Shown here one piece after another: positions 22,838 through 35,591 of a stretch of DNA of 64,000 nt (positions are counted from its first letter, which is position 1; each line of letters starts with the position of its first letter). Source of the DNA: Arabidopsis thaliana (lineage: Eukaryota > Streptophyta > Magnoliopsida > Brassicales > Brassicaceae). The translations under genes were made by a program, and so were the position numbers. The notes beneath the pieces are model-generated. The model saw only the letters and a list, made by a program, of their open reading frames with translations. It searched no databases and was not told the origin of the DNA. The stretch lies in NCBI RefSeq assembly GCF_000001735.4, contig NC_003071.7, positions 9,727,151-9,791,150 on the forward strand, in the 5' to 3' direction.

Positions 22838-25587
22838 ATGACAGAGCGTGGAGCTATGGTGGTATCGTCTTCTACCTGTTACGTTCCTTTTCGATGTCCT
22901 CAAGCAAGAAAAGATTTTGCTTTCGTCGAGCCGAGTAAGAAGCTAAACCCTAATCGTGTATTGATAAAGCCTCCGGTTTACACGTATTCTCCGGCACTGA
23001 CGGCGGCGAAATGTAACATTTTTGATTACGCGGAAACTGGTGAGAATTTGGTCGGCGATAAGCAATTTGTGCGGTGGTTTCGTGAAGCTTGGCCTTATTT
23101 GTGGGCTCATCGTAGCTGTACCTTCGTCGTTACTATCTCCGGCGATGTCTTAGACGGCCCTTATTGTGATCTCGTTTTAAAGGCACATACTTATTCTTTA
23201 TCGTTCAGTGTTTGGTTTATGCACGCAAGGTGTTTGATTGTTTGTCTTGCTTTAAACTTGAACATGTAATTTGTATTTCTATAGTGCGTATCGTCTTATT
23301 GATTCATCTGCAACTATGTAGCTTTGAGTGTGCGAGAGGAAGCTAGTTTATGACCAGTGTGCTTTAGATTTACATTCTTGTTCAGAGGATTCCAAAGTGA
23401 AATCATTATAACATGTGTGCAGGACATAGCATTTCTTCATCATCTGGGCATTAAGTTTGTTCTAGTTCCTGGAACTCAAGTGCAAATCGACCAGCTTCTA
23501 GCTGAGAGAGGTCAGAAAAAATTAACCTTGCCACTTGTCTTCTTATTGGCTTGTTTAGATATATATGAAGTTGCAACCTTATTGTGAAAAATAGGGAATG
23601 GTTTGTCATCAGTTAGTGATGCCGAAGTTGCAACCTTATTGTGATAAATATGAATATTTGAGCTTGTTCAGATGGAGCCTAAAGGTGTGTGAGTTTCAGG
23701 ACGCGAGCCTACATATGTAGGTCGTTACAGAGTCACAGACTCAGCATCTCTTCAGGCTGCTAAGGAAGCTGCGGGAGCAATATCTGTAATGATTGAGGCC
23801 AAACTATCTCCCGGACCTTCTATTTACAATATACGCCGACATGGTGATAGTAGTCGTTTGCATGAAACAGGCGTTAGGGTCGATACTGGTAACTTCTTTG
23901 CAGCAAAGGTGAGTTTTTCACTTTGTTGATATGTTAGGTTGGATGTAGATTCTTGTCATGTTCGATCTAATTAATTGTCATGGCAGAGAAGAGGTGTTGT
24001 TGATGGTGTTGATTTTGGAGCAACTGGTTTAGTGAAGAAGATAGATGTAGATCGAATCCGTGAGAGGCTTGATAGTGGTTCTGTAGTTTTATTGAGGAAC
24101 TTGGGCCATTCCAGCACCGGAGAAGTCTTAAATTGCAAGTATGCTCTCTTTATTGGTAATAATTTACTTGCTAAATCTTGACGACATTAGGTTTTTGTCA
24201 CCCTGATATTGGGACATTACTTCTACACTGCAGTACCTATGAGGTTGCTACAGCATGTGCTTTAGCTATAGGAGCAGATAAGCTTATTTGCATAATGGAT
24301 GGTCCAGTTCTTGATGAGAATGGACATCTTGTTCGGTTCTTGACTCTTCAGGAAGCAGATACATTAGTCAGAAAACGGGCACAGCAAAGCGAGATCGCTG
24401 CCAATTACGTGAAGGCTGTTGGGGATGGAGGCATAAGTAGTTTTCCTGAACCTCTTGGTTACAATGGTATGGTGACGACTCCCAACAATCATATTGGGAG
24501 ACCGATTTGGGAAAAACTCAGTCCGACCTTTCAGAATGGTGTTGGATTTGACAACGGAAATGGGTTGTGGTCTGGGGAGCAAGGTTTTGCTATTGGCGGT
24601 GAGGAGAGAATTAGCCGTTTGAATGGATATCTCTCTGAACTGGCTGCAGCAGCGTTCGTTTGCAGAGTGAGTCCTTGAGCTAACCCTTGTGCCTCTTTTT
24701 TACATCCAGCTCTGATTCGTTGATTTGTTGAAGGGTGGTGTCAAAAGAGTTCACTTATTGGATGGTACTATAAGTGGAGTGCTATTGTTGGAGCTTTTCA
24801 AAAGAGATGGAATGGGGACTATGGTGGCAAGGTATACACAACTGTTTTCACTTTCGAATCATGCAAAGTTTTGATTTTTCTTACAAAACTATGGACCATT
24901 CTTGTCACAGTGATGTATATGAAGGAAACCGGGAGGCGAAAGTGGAAGATCTTGCTGGAATAAGACAAATAATCAAACCCCTGGAAGAATCTGGGGCTTT
25001 AGTTCGTAGAACTGATGAGGAGGTTTGCCTTTTAGCCATATCACTAGCTTAGATTCTACTTCTTTTTGTTTAGGTGTTAGCATCAAAGGATAATTGGTTT
25101 TTGGTATTCAGCTTCTGCGAGCTTTGGATTCGTTTGTGGTTGTGGAAAGGGAAGGACATATTATCGCTTGCGCGGCTTTGTTCCCTTTCTTTGAAGAAAA
25201 ATGTGGAGAAGTTGCAGCTATCGCAGTTGCATCAGATTGCCGTGGACAAGGCCAGGGAGATAAATTGCTCGGTATAATCACAAAACTTTTGAGCATTGTG
25301 TTTCGAATCTACTGGTAAGAAAAACCCCGGTTTCTTGACTGTGAAATTTTGCAGATTACATTGAGAAGAAAGCGTCAGCTCTTGGACTTGAGATGCTATT
25401 TCTGCTGACAACGAGAACCGCGGACTGGTTTGTGAGACGCGGGTTTCAGGAATGTCCAATCGAGATGATACCAGAGGCAAGACGGGAAAGAATCAATCTT
25501 TCGAGGAGATCAAAGTATTACATGAAGAAGCTGTTGCCAGACAGGAGTGGAATTTCTGTTGTTCGAACATTTCAGTATGATTCTTGA
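22838..25587 (+). CDS. NAGS1: N-acetylglutamate synthase 1, chloroplastic
   Basis: Nine exons: 22838-23182, 23423-23510, 23700-23908, 23987-24138, 24234-24666, 24734-24831, 24911-25022, 25112-25271 and 25355-25587, giving 609 aa, the length I recall for At2g22910. The first ~70 residues resemble a plastid transit peptide. An amino-acid kinase-fold domain follows (about 85-430) and then a GNAT acetyltransferase domain (about 450-609), with the acetyl-CoA loop [11 protein letters not shown] and a typical NAGS C-terminus. It converts glutamate and acetyl-CoA to N-acetylglutamate, the first step of arginine synthesis in plastids. Intron 1 must use a GC donor (AAG|GCACAT) to keep the frame; all other introns are GT-AG. 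Intron 2 holds a 21-bp direct repeat (23567-23587 and 23624-23644). Confidence 0.94.
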
Positions 25588-26787
25588 GAGTGTCCAGAAG
25601 CAGAAAATTCAAACATAGAGCAAATAAAATGTAATTGACACAGAAACATTTAGCTGAATCTCTAAGATTCTGCTGAGTTTTGAATCAATATTTTCAGGAA
25701 CAGTGAACGAGACAAATGTCTTTCCAACGCTATAGTGGCATCTATCGATCGCTTTGAGCTTCTCCACGAACGATTCCTTTGCTTCCGTCTTCTCCTATGT
25801 TGTCTTGATCTCGTGCAGAGACCGTCGTCTACTCTTTGTATTGAATACACTTTGCCTTCAACTGCTTTGTCTTCTGTTTGGTTCAACTTATATAAATGCG
25901 AACCTATAAAATGAAAACAATTCTGTGTGATATTGTGAAGAAGAAATAGTTTGATCAGAATCCTCAAAGCCGACAAGAATCCGTCGAAATCGCGGTTTGA
26001 CTTCCCGGAGAATTTTCCAGATAACAAGAAAGAAAGTACACTTTCCTGGAAAGAAAAACAAAATCATAAACATAACTTTTGAGCTCGTTCAAATTGAATC
26101 AGTTCACAAAACAAACCCACATTCACTTGAAACTCACCAAGTGATTGACGCAAGCTTGGTTTTAATTTCTTCTTTCGTCAGTTTACAATCCGATGCAGCT
26201 AATATTGCAGCAGTAGAATATTAATATACAATCAAATTTATCACTTATACTGTATATGATCCCAATTCTAAATGTGATCAGCAAAGCTCTATTATTGGTA
26301 GTATATATGTGTATATTCATTAGTGGAGACTGGAGAGTGGGTGAGTAAAATAAACGATATGACTAGTACCTCGCAAAACATGACGAAACCTCTATTATTA
26401 CAAAGATCCTTGTTTCCTATATGAGGACTTTAATTTTTGATTTATTAAGGTATTAATTCATCCAAAGTTATTTTAAAGATCCTCAATTTTTTTTTTTTTT
26501 TTTTTTGGTAGTTAGATCCTCAATATATAACCTACTCCTTTTCTTTTGTCGAAAATATAACCTACTCCTACATTTGACGTCAGGAAACCTCTATTATTGA
26601 TAATATATGGTCCTACATATGACTATAGTACAATAAAACGCCATCAAACGTCTATTATTGGTAATTAATTAAGTAATTAACTTCTTTTTTTTGGGATAAA
26701 AATTAAAGATCCTTGTTTCCTAAGATGACTCGATCTTTAGAAACTAAGAGAGAATGAAACTAACACTAAAATTCCTACAAAAAAAAA
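25588..26787. other. Intergenic region and SCPL12 promoter
   Basis: The first part is NAGS1 3' UTR. Minus-strand frames over about 25640-25900 look faintly protein-like but are broken. From about 26430 the sequence closely matches the SCPL11 promoter (47440-47724), marking a duplicated promoter. Within it, a T run with a short tail (about 26488-26513) is flanked by the 11-bp direct repeat AGATCCTCAAT. Confidence 0.7.
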
Positions 26788-29700
26788 ATGAAATCAACAC
26801 CAAAATTGCTGCTTTTACTTCTGTTTATCATAAATCATCATGTTGATTCGGGCTCTATCGTCAAGTTTCTTCCCGGCTTTGAAGGCCCTCTTCCTTTCGA
26901 ACTCGAAACCGGGTTTGTTAAATCTCTCTTTTAAAAATAATGTGTTTTGAGTTTGGAGTTATAAGTATTTAGTCCTTCTTCTGAATGAAGGTACATTGGT
27001 ATTGGTGAGGAAGAGGATGTGCAATTGTTCTACTACTTTATAAAGTCTGAGAGAAATCCAAAAGAAGACCCTCTTCTTCTCTGGTTAAGTGGAGGACCTG
27101 GGTGTTCTTCTATCACTGGCCTTCTTTTCGAGAATGGTAATCTTCTTCTTTTTTTTGCTCTTGCTCTAAGGATTATTTTCAAAGGCTTGCTTAAAGTGGG
27201 TTAAAAATATATTAGGACCCTTGGCTTTGAAGTCCAAGGTTTACAATGGAAGTGTCCCTTCTTTGGTCTCCACTACATATTCGTGGACAAAGGTAGAAGA
27301 AAGTATGTTCATATGTTAATGAAAAAACACAATGATCTATCAATATTTTTTGATTATTTATTCAGACGGCGAACATAATATTCTTGGATCAGCCTATTGG
27401 AGCTGGCTTCTCCTACTCAAGAATCCCACTTATTGATACGCCTAGTGACACAGGCGAAGTTAAGAATATCCATGAGTTTCTCCAAAAGGTAAAAAACGTA
27501 ACTTAATTTGTCATCTCAAAGCACTTATCTGTTTTACTATTTTTTTTTATTATTATACTAGATAAGGTACATCTAAATAGGTGTTGTAAGATATATAAAT
27601 TTTATCGATATTATTTGATTTTTGAATAGTAAAGCAGTAATTTATACATTAAAAAAATATTTTAACCGTCACATATAATTCTAAAATTATAAAGATGGTG
27701 TTCAATTTCTCGTCTCCAAAGTTTTGATTTAATATATTATTTTTCAAAAAAAATAAATTTTGATAATAGTGAAAAAGGTATATTGCGTATTATTTTTGAT
27801 TGTATATGATTATTCTGCATTTCTAGGATATGAAAGATAAAGTTACAATAATCAGCAACTTTGAGGACTGTTTTGCATAAAATCCATTAATTTACTTCCC
27901 AAATTAAACACCAACCTAAAAGAGTTTTTTTTTTTTTTCCAGTGGTTAAGCAAGCATCCACAGTTTTCTTCCAATCCTTTCTATGCTAGCGGAGATTCTT
28001 ATTCCGGTATGATTGTTCCAGCCCTCGTTCAAGAAATTTCGAAAGGTATCTTTGTATACTTCTCTTTGAATATCGTTTAGCGTATTATCTCCTACTTTAA
28101 AATAACGTAGACACTATATATGATGCAGGAAATTATATATGTTGCAAACCTCCTATAAATCTACAGGTAGTTGATCTTTAAATGCTCGTGGTAATATCCG
28201 AAGAATATTGATTATTAAAAAGTTCTGATCAAATATTATTCGGATAGTTTTTTGTACACTAGAAATTGATAGTTATGTACCGACAAACTAAAAGAGATAG
28301 ATAGTTGTGTTATATACATAATATAATTCTTTTGCTAAGTTGATAATTATATGTATTCTTACCAAAATCAGGGCTATATACTCGGGAACCCAATAACATA
28401 TTTTGAAGTCGACCAAAACTATCGCATTCCATTTTCTCATGGAATGGCACTTATTTCAGATGAACTATACGAGGTATGGAATATATGGAATGCTCAATTA
28501 GTAAAAAATGTCGTTTGAGAGTTTTATATTCGACTAGTCTAGTTATCCATGACATATTTCAAAACTCTAAATGATATAACAATTTATGTTTTATTCTTGT
28601 TTTAACAGTCAATTAGGAGAGACTGCAAAGGAAATTATTTCAACGTGGATCCACGTAACACAAAATGTTTGAAACTTGTTGAAGAATACCATAAGGTACA
28701 CACTCTGAGATATGGTCAATGTTCGGTCACTTATCACATAGTGATTATTTTTTTTTCCCACCTCACATAGTGATCATCTAATTCAAATTTTGCTTTTTTT
28801 TCCTTAAACTTATAGTGTACCGACGAACTAAATGAATTCAATATATTATCACCAGATTGCGACACGACATCTCCTGATTGCTTTGTAAGTAATATATCTT
28901 TCTCCATATAGTGACAAAAGATCAGAGTATTTTATATGCTTATTTTGTCTAAGGCAACAAAACAAATTGTCATTAAAATACTACTTCCTACTCCAAGAAA
29001 CGTAGTTTCAAGGTTGCTTGTGCAGTTATATCCATATTATCTCCTTGGCTACTGGATCAACGACGAGAGCGTTCGCGATGCTCTTCATGTTAATAAGGTA
29101 TACGATTATTATTTTAAAATCTGAAATATTTATAATGCGTGATGATAATAAAGAAAATAAACCTAAAAATGTAAAATATGGACGCTTTATGAATACAGAG
29201 CAGTATTGGAAAATGGGAGCGATGTACTTATCAAAATAGAATCCCATACAACAAAGACATCAATAACAGCATACCATACCATATGAATAACAGTATTAGT
29301 GGCTACCGATCTCTCATCTACAGGTAAGAGTTAGATACCTATATCTAATGTCATAAGAACCTGATCAAAATATTCATTATCAGTGACATCGAGCCAAACC
29401 AAATCGAATGAAACCAAAATTTGTTCTTATTTTTACTTTGAGACCGAAAAAGGAAACCAAAACTGGTTTAGTGAAATGAATAGAAAAAAACTAAACCGAA
29501 TAAACAAGAATTTACTACAATTTTAGGCACATCCATATTACGTAAATACCAAATTTACCAAAAATGTTTTGTTAAGTATCATATAGCCAAAGTCCAAAGA
29601 TATTGACTCTACCTGTTCACTCTCAAAGGGTAGTTACGTCTAGAGTGAGAAATTGACCCGCAATCCACTAGAAGCAAAATCAAATTACCAGTAGATTTTA

Positions 29701-30270
29701 TTTGGTTTAGTTCTCTCAAATATATAAAAATAATAATATTGAAACCAAAACCTTAATCCATAGTGTGCATTCCTATACGTACAAATTGTAAGAAAATATA
29801 ATATTGTCGCGGTTATGATGAACAGTGGTGATCATGATTTGGTGGTTCCTTTCCTTGCAACTCAAGCCTGGATAAAATCTCTAAATTACTCCATCATTCA
29901 TGAATGGAGACCTTGGATGATTAAAGATCAAATCGCTGGGTATATAATATATTTTTGTGTTGTAGGTTTCTCTTGTTCATTCATTTTCTCATCGTATCTC
30001 AAAGCTTATAAAACTCCCCAAAAAATCACTCATGCCATTTTTTTTCTTAACAGATACACGAGAACTTATTCCAATAAGATGACATTTGCTACTGTCAAAG
30101 CAAGTCTTCTTTCAAAAACATTTATATTAGTCATTTCATTAAATCAAAATTATTATATTTTGTAATTGTTTTGTGTGTTTTCATTACAGGGAAGTGGGCA
30201 CACAGCAGAGTATAAACCAAACGAGACTTTTATCATGTTTCAAAGGTGGATTAGTGGTCATGACCTTTAA
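26788..30270 (+). CDS. SCPL12: Serine carboxypeptidase-like acyltransferase SCPL12
   Basis: Fourteen exons: 26788-26912, 26991-27136, 27216-27292, 27366-27488, 27943-28045, 28129-28166, 28372-28473, 28609-28695, 28816-28884, 29026-29097, 29199-29323, 29826-29939, 30054-30099 and 30190-30270, giving 435 aa. A signal peptide (about 1-20) leads to the secretory route and vacuole. The alpha/beta-hydrolase triad is complete: Ser176 in GDSYSG, Asp360 in SGDHD and His413 in GSGHTAEY. Cluster members use sinapoylglucose as acyl donor instead of cleaving peptides; the exact acceptor of SCPL12 is unknown to me. Intron 13 has a GC donor (AAA|GCAAGT). The C-terminus is GHDL where paralogs have GQPL. I recognise At2g22920. 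Confidence 0.93.
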
Positions 30271-32615
30271 CTTAAAGGCTTTAAGTATTTGGAATACCCT
30301 CTTTTTGTTTATATTATTGAAAAATACCCTTTCTTTATTTCTCTTTCAAAAACTATTTTTAAATATGTAAAATTACTTGAATGACCTTACCTAAATTTAA
30401 TAACAATTAATATAAAATATTTATATTTAATATCAAATCAATTTATTGGTAATAATTAAAAATTTCATTTTTACAAAGTTCTTATATAACTAAAAATTCC
30501 AAACTTTATTATCTCTACAGTATTTTTTTTTAAGTAAATTTTCATTCTGACAAGAAATATTGTTCATAAAAATTTAATTGGATCGGGTTATATTTAACAC
30601 GACTCTTCCACAAATATTTTTGCTTAAAAGTCGGATACAAATATTACCAAAATTGGATTGTGTCTACTAATTATGTTTCTATATTTTATAATAACAATAT
30701 GTAGAAGATTTGGTTCTGATTTAAATTTATGATTCTCTTTTCATATTTGTTTGATATTTTTTTAACTACTTTGAAGAATCATATAGTATATAAACTTCCA
30801 AAAACCCCAATTTTTCTGTATATATTATGATTCACAATTTTAAAAACGGTACTATATTACCCAATTAATGAAAAAATATGTTCAACGTCACACATCATCT
30901 ATAATGTTTAGACAATGATTCAAAAGTCACATTATAAATAAGATCAAAGTAAATCCAAGTCCAAATGAGCATGAACCTTCACTTAACAAGCATTAAAATT
31001 TACAAGTTTGTATACGGGTTAGTTTAGGTTTTAGTTAAACTGTTTCATTTTACCATAAATATTAAGATAGATATATTTGGAAGCAATAGAAAGTTTATAA
31101 TATTATGAACATATAAAAATAAAAAATTACACGGGAAAAATTATATTGAGGGACGAGGTTTTATGATGGCTTAACGGAACTGGTTTTGAAGCAACATTAA
31201 TATAAATTTTAAAATATCATTAACCTGTTTCTCCAATATGGGACATATTAAAATCAATCAAATTTTAATAATATTATGAATATTTGAACATATTAAAAAA
31301 GAGAGCACATGACAAATTATAATGCGAGACGTGTTATATGGCAGGACACTTTTAAATTAATAAAAATTTTAAATATCATTAACTACATTTCAATAAGAGT
31401 TAAACTCTCATATATTATTTTTTAACACAGTGATAACTAGACATATCGAATCAACCTGATTTAAATACGATTGTATAAATAAAAATTATTTTGTGGTATA
31501 CCATTGCTTAATAATAATTGTAAACTATAAATTTAAATTTCTTATAAAATAATACTATTATAAAATTTTATATAGAACACATAATCATTAAATATTTATA
31601 AATTACTATTTTTAACAAATAAATCGTCCCCGCAAAAATTAATTAACGTGTTTTTGGAAGAAGAATAAAAGCAAAAAAAACACCTCTAAATGAACTTTGA
31701 GACTGATTAGGTGGGATAGGTTAGTGAGGGATTAGGTGAATCAATCAACGTGTTAAATGAGTAAATGACGCTGTCCTTTTCGATAGATTAACTTTCTTTT
31801 GTTTTGTTCTCGTTTGTTAGATGTTTATGGTATTAAGAAGTAAATGCTTCTTGTGAAACCGATAAATGTTTCTTCACTGAAACACCCTTAAATGGACGAA
31901 GGAAAAACAAAACAAAGAAGTACATGCTTCTTATAATCTTATGAAACCGATAAAACCAAAAGAAAATTATACTCCTTCAGAAAAATGATTTCCTGAGTTT
32001 TTCACCAAAATTAAGGAAATAATAAATGGTGCATTAATTAATTATTTGTGTAAAATCTTGTAATTTTTAGTAGTTTTTTACTCCGCTTCTATTCAAAAGT
32101 AAAATAAAAATAAAAATGCACCCTTAAATATACTTTTAAATTCAGTTTTGTTTTTAAAAAAAAAAAGTAAAATCTGCTTTAAATATACTATAAGGAATCA
32201 ATCTTTTTGATACAAGAATAAAATCTCAGAAAAATCATTTTTTATATACAAGGGAGTAATTAATTATTATTAGCTCGATTTTAGTGGAATTCGTCTTCAC
32301 GATATTCTCTTAATTAATATCATTTTTTTCTGACACCTGTTCGTCTTGGCTGTCTTGTGACTTATTTCTTGTAGTGAATAATTGGATTTGTTCTCTTGAT
32401 GACTTGTTTTTTGTAGTTATTCTACTTATAATTAGCTATTTTATTTTCTTCTGACACATGTGCTTCACCTAACCAATCTCCAAGATCATAATAAGGGCGT
32501 TTTAGTGCACAACTATTAACGCAAGAGACCAAGGAAAAAAAAAACAGATACTTCATTTTGAGTTCTTGAATACTTGTTTTATCTTGTTTTCGTTTTTTAC
32601 AATTTGGGAAAGGAA
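30271..32615. other. Intergenic region between SCPL12 and UGT79B8
   Basis: Very AT-rich with no gene seen. A segment near 31834-31866 recurs imperfectly at about 31918-31955 (both contain ATGCTTCTT and GAAACCGATAAA). A MITE-like element at 31972-32256 is listed separately. Confidence 0.6.
31972..32256. mobile_element. Stowaway/mariner-like MITE
   Basis: About 285 bp flanked by TA on both sides. The left end CTCCTTCAGAAAAATGATTT is the imperfect inverse of the right end AAATCATTTTTTATAT...AAGGGAG. The interior is AT-rich and non-coding. TA target duplication, CTCC(C/T)T termini and size fit Tc1/mariner-type MITEs; the family name is not assigned. Confidence 0.6.
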
Positions 32616-33944
32616 ATGGAGCCAACGTTCCATGCTTTTATGTTTCCCTGGTTTGCTTTTGGTCATATGATTCCTTTTCTACATCTTGCAAACAAACTAG
32701 CTGAGAAAGGTCATCAAATCACTTTCTTGCTACCTAAGAAAGCCCAAAAACAGTTGGAACATCACAATCTGTTCCCAGACAGTATTGTCTTTCACCCTCT
32801 CACAATCCCTCATGTCAATGGCCTCCCTGCTGGTGCTGAGACAACCTCGGATATCTCAATCTCGATGGACAACTTACTGTCGGAAGCCTTGGATCTCACT
32901 CGCGATCAGGTTGAAGCTGCGGTTCGTGCTCTGAGACCGGACTTGATCTTTTTTGATTTTGCTCATTGGATTCCAGAAATTGCCAAAGAGCATATGATCA
33001 AGAGTGTGAGTTACATGATAGTATCTGCAACAACAATAGCTTATACATTTGCCCCTGGTGGTGTATTAGGTGTTCCCCCACCAGGTTATCCTTCATCAAA
33101 GGTGTTGTACCGTGAAAACGATGCTCATGCCTTAGCAACCTTATCTATCTTCTACAAGAGACTTTATCATCAGATCACTACAGGTTTTAAGAGCTGTGAC
33201 ATCATTGCATTGAGGACATGTAATGAAATCGAAGGTAAATTCTGCGACTATATATCAAGTCAATACCATAAGAAGGTTCTCTTGACTGGTCCAATGCTCC
33301 CTGAGCAAGACACAAGTAAACCACTAGAAGAACAGTTGAGTCATTTTCTGAGCAGGTTCCCACCGAGGTCAGTGGTGTTTTGTGCACTTGGTAGCCAGAT
33401 CGTTCTTGAAAAGGATCAATTCCAAGAACTCTGCTTAGGGATGGAGCTGACAGGTTTACCGTTTCTTATAGCGGTAAAGCCACCGAGAGGATCATCGACG
33501 GTCGAAGAAGGGTTACCAGAAGGGTTCCAGGAGCGGGTGAAAGGGCGTGGTGTGGTTTGGGGAGGATGGGTGCAACAACCATTGATATTGGATCATCCGT
33601 CAATAGGCTGCTTTGTGAACCATTGTGGTCCGGGAACAATATGGGAGTGTCTTATGACTGATTGTCAAATGGTTTTGCTTCCATTTTTAGGTGATCAAGT
33701 TCTCTTCACAAGATTGATGACCGAGGAATTCAAGGTGTCTGTAGAAGTGTCGAGAGAAAAAACAGGATGGTTTTCAAAGGAGAGCTTGAGCGATGCGATC
33801 AAGTCTGTGATGGATAAAGATAGCGACCTCGGAAAGCTAGTGAGGAGTAACCACGCCAAATTGAAGGAGACTCTTGGTAGTCATGGATTATTAACTGGTT
33901 ACGTGGATAAATTTGTAGAGGAATTGCAAGAGTATTTGATTTGA
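32616..33944 (+). CDS. UGT79B8: UDP-glycosyltransferase UGT79B8
   Basis: Intronless, 442 aa from ATG 32616. This start was chosen because [18 protein letters not shown] is the usual N-terminus of the family; the frame runs 14 codons further up into leader. The N-terminal acceptor-binding half has the catalytic-His region FAFGHM near residue 17. The C-terminal PSPG box at about residues 318-361 runs from WVQQP through HCGPGTIWE to GDQ and binds the UDP-sugar. Group A UGT79B enzymes attach sugars, often to an existing sugar on flavonoids or anthocyanins, in the cytosol. Donor and acceptor for this member are not known to me. I recall it as At2g22930. It lies between SCPL12 and the other SCPL genes. 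Confidence 0.9.
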   Translation: MEPTFHAFMFPWFAFGHMIPFLHLANKLAEKGHQITFLLPKKAQKQLEHHNLFPDSIVFHPLTIPHVNGLPAGAETTSDISISMDNLLSEALDLTRDQVEAAVRALRPDLIFFDFAHWIPEIAKEHMIKSVSYMIVSATTIAYTFAPGGVLGVPPPGYPSSKVLYRENDAHALATLSIFYKRLYHQITTGFKSCDIIALRTCNEIEGKFCDYISSQYHKKVLLTGPMLPEQDTSKPLEEQLSHFLSRFPPRSVVFCALGSQIVLEKDQFQELCLGMELTGLPFLIAVKPPRGSSTVEEGLPEGFQERVKGRGVVWGGWVQQPLILDHPSIGCFVNHCGPGTIWECLMTDCQMVLLPFLGDQVLFTRLMTEEFKVSVEVSREKTGWFSKESLSDAIKSVMDKDSDLGKLVRSNHAKLKETLGSHGLLTGYVDKFVEELQEYLI

Positions 33945-34954
33945 CCAATGTTGTTGATTCTCACTTATTTTGGTAATTAATTCTGAAATTATTTGTTTTG
34001 TATGATTGGAGACAAATAAATTGCAAGAGTTCTCATAAGTCCGGCTAAATTTCCAATGACTTTGAACACTATAAAAAGTGCATTTCTATGTCAAAATCGA
34101 ATTTAATTTGAATGAGAAATAAGGGTCCAAAGTGGTTAGTTTGGAAGAGCTTATAATTCTTGTAATTTTACAAATGAGTAAATGTCCCACCTTGGAAGCA
34201 TGGATTTTTTTTTATTTTTCCACTAGTGACACCATGGAGTACGAGATGGATGAGTATGATGCAAAAGTACACAAGAACTTGTCATTGTTGCTATCAAGTT
34301 ATACAAATGTAAGTTTTCAAACAATTTATAATACTTTCTGAAGTTAATTTTAAAAACCTTTAAAATCTTATCACAACCTTAACCTTCTAAAAACCTTTTA
34401 TAGATTTTACAAATTGTTTAAAAGTTTTGAAAGGTTCTTACAAAGATTCTAAAATGTTTTTAAGACCTTGTAAAATCTTGAGATTATATTGTTCAAAATG
34501 CCATTTAATTTGTTGGTCCAAAATATGTGGATATGCCAATTATTGAATTGGCTTGTGGATTTGCCATTCTTGGTGGGTTGGAAAGACGGTTTTTACCTTT
34601 AGGGAGATGGGCAGGAGTTGTGAGTTCAAACGGTTTTTGGGAAATAAGTGGATTAGATTACAAGTTCTTATAAGTTGTGGACAATAAACAATCTATTAGT
34701 TACATATTTATTTAGAAAAGAGTAGTGACTTTTAATTTTGGTAAAACTAAATTAACGATCGAAAAAAATGGGGGAGGAAATATGTGTTCCATCAAATTTA
34801 TACTTTTTCTTCATCTCTAACTAATTTATAGGCATTTTTTATGGACTACATTATCTTCTCGTTTTTTAGAAAACAAAATCTTTATATACAACAGTTAGAT
34901 GATTTTTCTACATATGTAAAGCATTCAATCAAAAAGAAGAAATTAAAAGTGAAA
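33945..34954. other. Intergenic region after UGT79B8
   Basis: No gene seen. A 69-codon frame at 34132-34341 has no recognisable feature. The sequence around 34330-34500 is a locally repetitive run of AAAACCTT and AAAGATT words. The end is the promoter and leader of the defensin-like gene. Confidence 0.55.
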
Positions 34955-35293
34955 ATGGCTAAAAGTGTAAATGCTACTGGTTTCATCACTTATATGGTGA
35001 TTTTCTTGATTTTAACAGGTATACATTATGATATATGAAATCTCTTTAATTTGTGTTTGATTTTCTGACTAATATGTATTCATTAATGTTTCCTATACAC
35101 TGCAGTAGGAATATCAAGAGTAAAGGCTAAGAAGCCACCATGTCTAGAAGGCCGAACCGCATATGTGTCACCTGGTCCTTGTAGTAACAGTCTATGCACA
35201 CAAGATTGCAGGCCTGCTGGTTATCACACTGGCAAATGTAAAGTTGAGTGGTCAACACCAATTTGTAAATGTTATGGATGCAGAAAGGTGTAG
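34955..35293 (+). CDS. Defensin-like cysteine-rich secreted peptide
   Basis: Two exons, 34955-35018 and 35106-35293, encode 83 aa. Exon 1 plus the start of exon 2 form a signal peptide (hydrophobic core YMVIFLILTVGIS), and the GT-AG intron splits the Gly/Val junction as usual for defensin-like genes. The mature part has eight Cys, ending in the CxC-x2-C pattern (ICKCYGC) that fits the CS-alpha-beta fold. The family covers antimicrobial and pollen-pistil signalling peptides; the function here is unknown. I recall this position as At2g22941, a DEFL/LCR gene, but not its number. It is too fragmented to appear as a single open frame. Confidence 0.88.
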
Positions 35294-35591
35294 ACTCGGC
35301 AGATCTTATGTGCAATAATATTATTCAGTATCATGTTTTTTTGGAGCTGTATCAATAATAACAAGTCAAAAGGACTTTGTAGTAACGTGCTTCTCGAATC
35401 CAGTTATAAATTCCAAAATCCATCACTTTGTTGTTGACTAGATCCACCAAATGTTTTGCATTCACCTTCAAAACACTCACATTGCCATTAACAAAGCTTG
35501 AATTTTTCTCGCTGAAAAAACGAAACTCCCATTGTAGTTGTGCTCAATCCATTACTTCGCAAACATCTAGTCATTTTTTTCTCAGGAAAAT

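Noticed and set aside
32574..32615. Upstream in-frame start for UGT79B8
   Set aside because: The extra residues ([14 protein letters not shown]) are AT-rich leader-type sequence, while ATG 32616 gives the family N-terminus and the 442-aa length.
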